Of a DNA stretch of 16,627 nucleotides, positions 14,854-16,627 are shown one piece after another. The position numbers and the translations under genes were made by a program. The stretch's first letter is position 1, and each line of letters opens with the position of its first letter. The stretch comes from Deltaproteobacteria bacterium. GTDB lineage: Bacteria > Desulfobacterota > DSM-4660 > Desulfatiglandales > Desulfatiglandaceae. The stretch covers positions 1 to 16,627 of the forward strand of contig JAFCZI010000020.1 of assembly GCA_019314425.1 (NCBI GenBank). Direction: 5' to 3'. The notes beneath the pieces were generated by a model. That model worked only from the letters and a program-made list of their open reading frames with translations. It was not told the DNA's origin and ran no database searches.

Positions 14854-15750
14854 TTAGGATTTTTCCCGGCGGGTGGTTTCAAAAAGATCAAGGGCCTGCG
14901 CCGGTGTTGCGCCGCCATGAATTACGGCATTTAAGGCTTTCATGACGGCCAGGGGATGGGGATGCTGCCACACGTTTCTACCGAGGTTGATCCCGATGGC
15001 CCCTTTTTGCAGTCCGTCATAGACAAATTCAAACACTTCCAGGGCCGTTTCGCATTTGGGCCCGCCGGCAATAACCACCGGGACCGGACATCCCATGGTG
15101 ACCTTTTCGAAGCCGTCATCGCAATAATAGGTTTTGACAATCCTGGCCCCCAGCTCCGCTGCAATGCGGCAGGAAAGCGCCAGATAACGGGCGGTCCTTT
15201 TTTCCATCTCTTTGCCAACAGCGGTGACGGCCATAACGGGTATTCCGAAGCTCTCGCACTCATTTACGAGAAGCGCCAGGTTTTCCAGCGTCTCCTGTTC
15301 GTAGTCGCTTCCCACAAAAATGGAAACACCCACAGCCGAGACGTTCAGCCGCAGCATATCTTCGATGGAAGTGGTGATGATTTCGTTGGCAAGGTCCTCG
15401 CCGACCACACTGGTGCCGCCGGAGACCCGCAGGATGATGGGCGTATCGATGCGGAAATCGATGGCGGCCCGAAGTACGCCACGCGTGACAAATAAACCAT
15501 CCGCATAGGGGGCGAGGGCTTGAATGGTTTCCGCCGGTCTTTCCAGGCATCGCGTCGGACCTTGGAAATAGCCGTGGTCAATGGGAAGAAACTGGCAGTG
15601 TCCATCCGCTCCGATCAAGCGGGAGAGCCTGTTTTTCATGCCCCAATCCAGATTGTCAGCCCCTTTGATCCAACCCCCGGACCCCTGGGGTTTTTCCGGT
15701 GGCATATCCTCGATTCCTCTGGCTTCTAAAATTCCTTCCGCATCCGGCAT
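14854..15750 (-). CDS. lsrF: LsrF-like class I aldolase / thiolase
   Basis: Closely resembles LsrF, the thiolase that splits 3-hydroxy-5-phosphonooxypentane-2,4-dione in autoinducer-2 breakdown, within the DeoC/LacD-type class I aldolases. Family signatures are LDWGMKNRLSRL, PIDHGYFQGPT with the active-site Asp-His, CTRG-type VTRGVLR, AVTAVGKEM, and ARIVKTYYCDDGFEKV with the Schiff-base/thiolase Lys (about residue 206). The PVVIAGG phosphate loop and INLGRNVWQ follow. The length, 298 residues, is near E. coli LsrF (291). I chose the ATG at 15750 because GGGGGAG then leaves six bases. The ATG at 15756 would touch it directly. No lsr transporter, kinase or repressor is present, so the physiological substrate may differ. 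It is the first gene of the minus-strand cluster. Confidence 0.82.
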   Translation of the reverse strand: MPDAEGILEARGIEDMPPEKPQGSGGWIKGADNLDWGMKNRLSRLIGADGHCQFLPIDHGYFQGPTRCLERPAETIQALAPYADGLFVTRGVLRAAIDFRIDTPIILRVSGGTSVVGEDLANEIITTSIEDMLRLNVSAVGVSIFVGSDYEQETLENLALLVNECESFGIPVMAVTAVGKEMEKRTARYLALSCRIAAELGARIVKTYYCDDGFEKVTMGCPVPVVIAGGPKCETALEVFEFVYDGLQKGAIGINLGRNVWQHPHPLAVMKALNAVIHGGATPAQALDLFETTRREKS

Positions 15751-15772
15751 ATTCATCTCCCCCAGAATGTAG

Positions 15773-15792
15773 GGGCGAATGATGATTCGCCC
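15773..15792. repeat. perfect 8-base hairpin between lsrF and DUF1285
   Basis: GGGCGAAT (15773-15780) and ATTCGCCC (15785-15792) are perfect inverse copies around GATG. The flanks TGTAGG and CGTAC give it the look of a scattered REP-type palindrome. It lies in the divergent promoter region, so it could also affect transcription. Confidence 0.5.
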
Positions 15793-15868
15793 GTACTTAT
15801 GTTAAATTGTGATTTCGTTCCGAACGGATTCTACATTGTTAAGCCACGGGATGCAATCAGATATTCTC

Positions 15869-15898
15869 TTGACGTGGTCACGACGGGCGAGGTATAGG
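15869..15898 (+). promoter_or_regulatory. sigma-70-like promoter for DUF1285
   Basis: TTGACG (15869-15874) and TATAGG (15893-15898) are 18 bases apart, about 35 bases before the ATG at 15932. The -35 has five of six consensus bases. Confidence 0.45.
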
Positions 15899-15931
15899 CA
15901 CATAAATGTTTTTTTAACGAAAGGATACGGA

Positions 15932-16420
15932 ATGTCGCCGATGGAAGCGGGTATTGCACCATGTCTGATTCAGATTGACAAGGAAGGACGATGGTTTCAC
16001 AAAGGCGTCGAGATGATTCGGCGTGAGTTTGTCCAAGCATTTTATCAACAAATGGAATTGGACGATGCGGGCCAATACATCATTTTCTGGGGGGGCAAGC
16101 GCTGCTATGTGGATGTGGCAGACACAGCCTTTGTGGTCAAACGTCTATCTTATCTGAGTGAAGAAAGCGACAAGCGGTCCAGATTCGTGATCAGTCTCAG
16201 TGATGATACCGAGGAAGAACTCACCCCGGATACCCTGAATCTGGGAAAAGAAAATGTTCTCTACTGCCGGGTTAAGGGGGGGAACTTCCCCGCACGCTTC
16301 AATCGCGCCGCCTATTATCAGCTAGCGACGCACATTGAAGAAGAAGGAGGGGATTTCGTTCTGCCCATCAACGGCAGAAAGTTTAAAATAGGGGCCGGAG
16401 ACAACCCGGAAAACAGTTGA
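15932..16420 (+). CDS. DUF1285 family protein
   Basis: A 162-residue soluble protein of the DUF1285 family. Its signature runs IDKEGRWFHKGVEMIRREFV near residues 14-33, then YIIFWGGKRCYVDVADTAFVV, and it ends with LPINGRKFKIG. I chose the ATG at 15932, with GAAAGGA five bases upstream. The frame stays open to 15809, but those residues contain Arg-rich and Leu-rich noise and overlap the promoter. The function is unknown. It is divergent from lsrF and stands alone. The last 200 bases of the window contain no gene after it. Confidence 0.85.
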   Translation: MSPMEAGIAPCLIQIDKEGRWFHKGVEMIRREFVQAFYQQMELDDAGQYIIFWGGKRCYVDVADTAFVVKRLSYLSEESDKRSRFVISLSDDTEEELTPDTLNLGKENVLYCRVKGGNFPARFNRAAYYQLATHIEEEGGDFVLPINGRKFKIGAGDNPENS

Positions 16421-16446
16421 TATTATTGAATAACTTAGCTGCCACG

Positions 16447-16578
16447 AGTAAATATTCGGCTTACGATGTAAATGTTTGGCCAGTGCTTCATATTCGTCTA
16501 TTTGGGACTGCGTAGCATACTAATGCTATGTGAGCAGGCCAAAATAGACGAAGATGGGGTGCTAGCCGAATATTTACT
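16447..16578. repeat. 132-base imperfect cruciform element
   Basis: AGTAAATATTCGGCT (16447-16461) is repeated exactly inverted at 16564-16578. Inside, TTCGTCTATTTGG (16493-16505) mirrors CCAAAATAGACGAA (16539-16552) with one bulge. At the centre CTGC/GCAG and TAGCAT/ATGCTA (16513-16518, 16523-16528) close a short hairpin. The whole would fold as one long branched stem. There is no open frame. The outer flanks GCCACG and GTTACGAG also match loosely. Confidence 0.7.
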
Positions 16579-16627
16579 GTTACGAGTTCCCACCCACGGG
16601 GGTAAGGATTTCTATAACAGCCTTCTT

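Noticed and set aside
14835..14918. N-terminal extension of the alcohol dehydrogenase
   Set aside because: It would overlap lsrF by 65 bases and its residues do not fit the family. The later ATG gives the normal length.
15809..15931. Upstream extension of DUF1285
   Set aside because: It spans the probable promoter. The ATG at 15932 has a good ribosome site and the family's N-terminus.
16447..16578. Integron attC site
   Set aside because: It folds like one, but the required end cores (GTTRRRY and its partner) are not where they should be and no integrase or cassette is present.

Overview
The window (16.6 kb, mid-range GC, compact gene spacing) looks like chromosomal DNA of a Gram-negative, probably sulfate-reducing member of the Desulfobacterota (Desulfobacterales-like). 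This is an inference from gene content: a 526-residue SerA, a DUF1844 protein beside ispE, a methylmalonyl-CoA epimerase, HypE, MobA, a second-type IF-1, LptF, a barrel porin and DUF1285. I see no phage, plasmid, CRISPR, tRNA or rRNA.

Layout. 1-2331 (minus strand): serA, DUF1844 and the 5' end of ispE (cut by the window edge), with an inverted-repeat-bounded spacer between serA and DUF1844. 2332-4076 (plus): a long leader, then an outer-membrane barrel protein whose signal peptide is out of frame across a T13 run, then a strong intrinsic terminator. 4081-4358: the decayed remains of a small coiled-coil gene. 4416-5999 (minus): an exported FlgO/TolB-like plus FG-GAP repeat protein. 6279-6684 (plus): methylmalonyl-CoA epimerase broken by a frameshift. 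6708-7670: divergent infA (minus, TTG start, good sigma-70 promoter) and mobA (plus). 7793-7940: an inverted-repeat element abutting the next gene. 7937-15750 (minus): seven genes in one direction, in transcription order lsrF-like aldolase/thiolase, zinc alcohol dehydrogenase, hypE, sialidase-fold exported protein, small polytopic membrane protein, lptF, and a GT4 (MraY/WecA) protein fused to a CapD/FlaA1-type N-terminal half. 15932-16420 (plus): DUF1285. 16447-16578: a large imperfect cruciform repeat.

How the genes fit together. The sialidase-like, membrane, lptF and GT4 genes overlap by ATGA or are separated by under 20 bases, so they look like one envelope glycan/LPS unit. hypE (NiFe-hydrogenase nitrile ligand synthesis) is joined to it by only 3 bases. 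The lsrF-adh pair upstream suggests a small carbon or signal-molecule pathway without the usual lsr transport genes.

Most notable: two exported proteins carry long mononucleotide runs (T13 in the porin signal peptide, G11 in the sialidase-like gene). SerA has Cys in place of the conserved active-site Arg, and methylmalonyl-CoA epimerase is frameshifted. Either this genome uses slippage-prone surface loci and is losing some genes, or the sequence has several base-level errors. Raw reads would separate the two.
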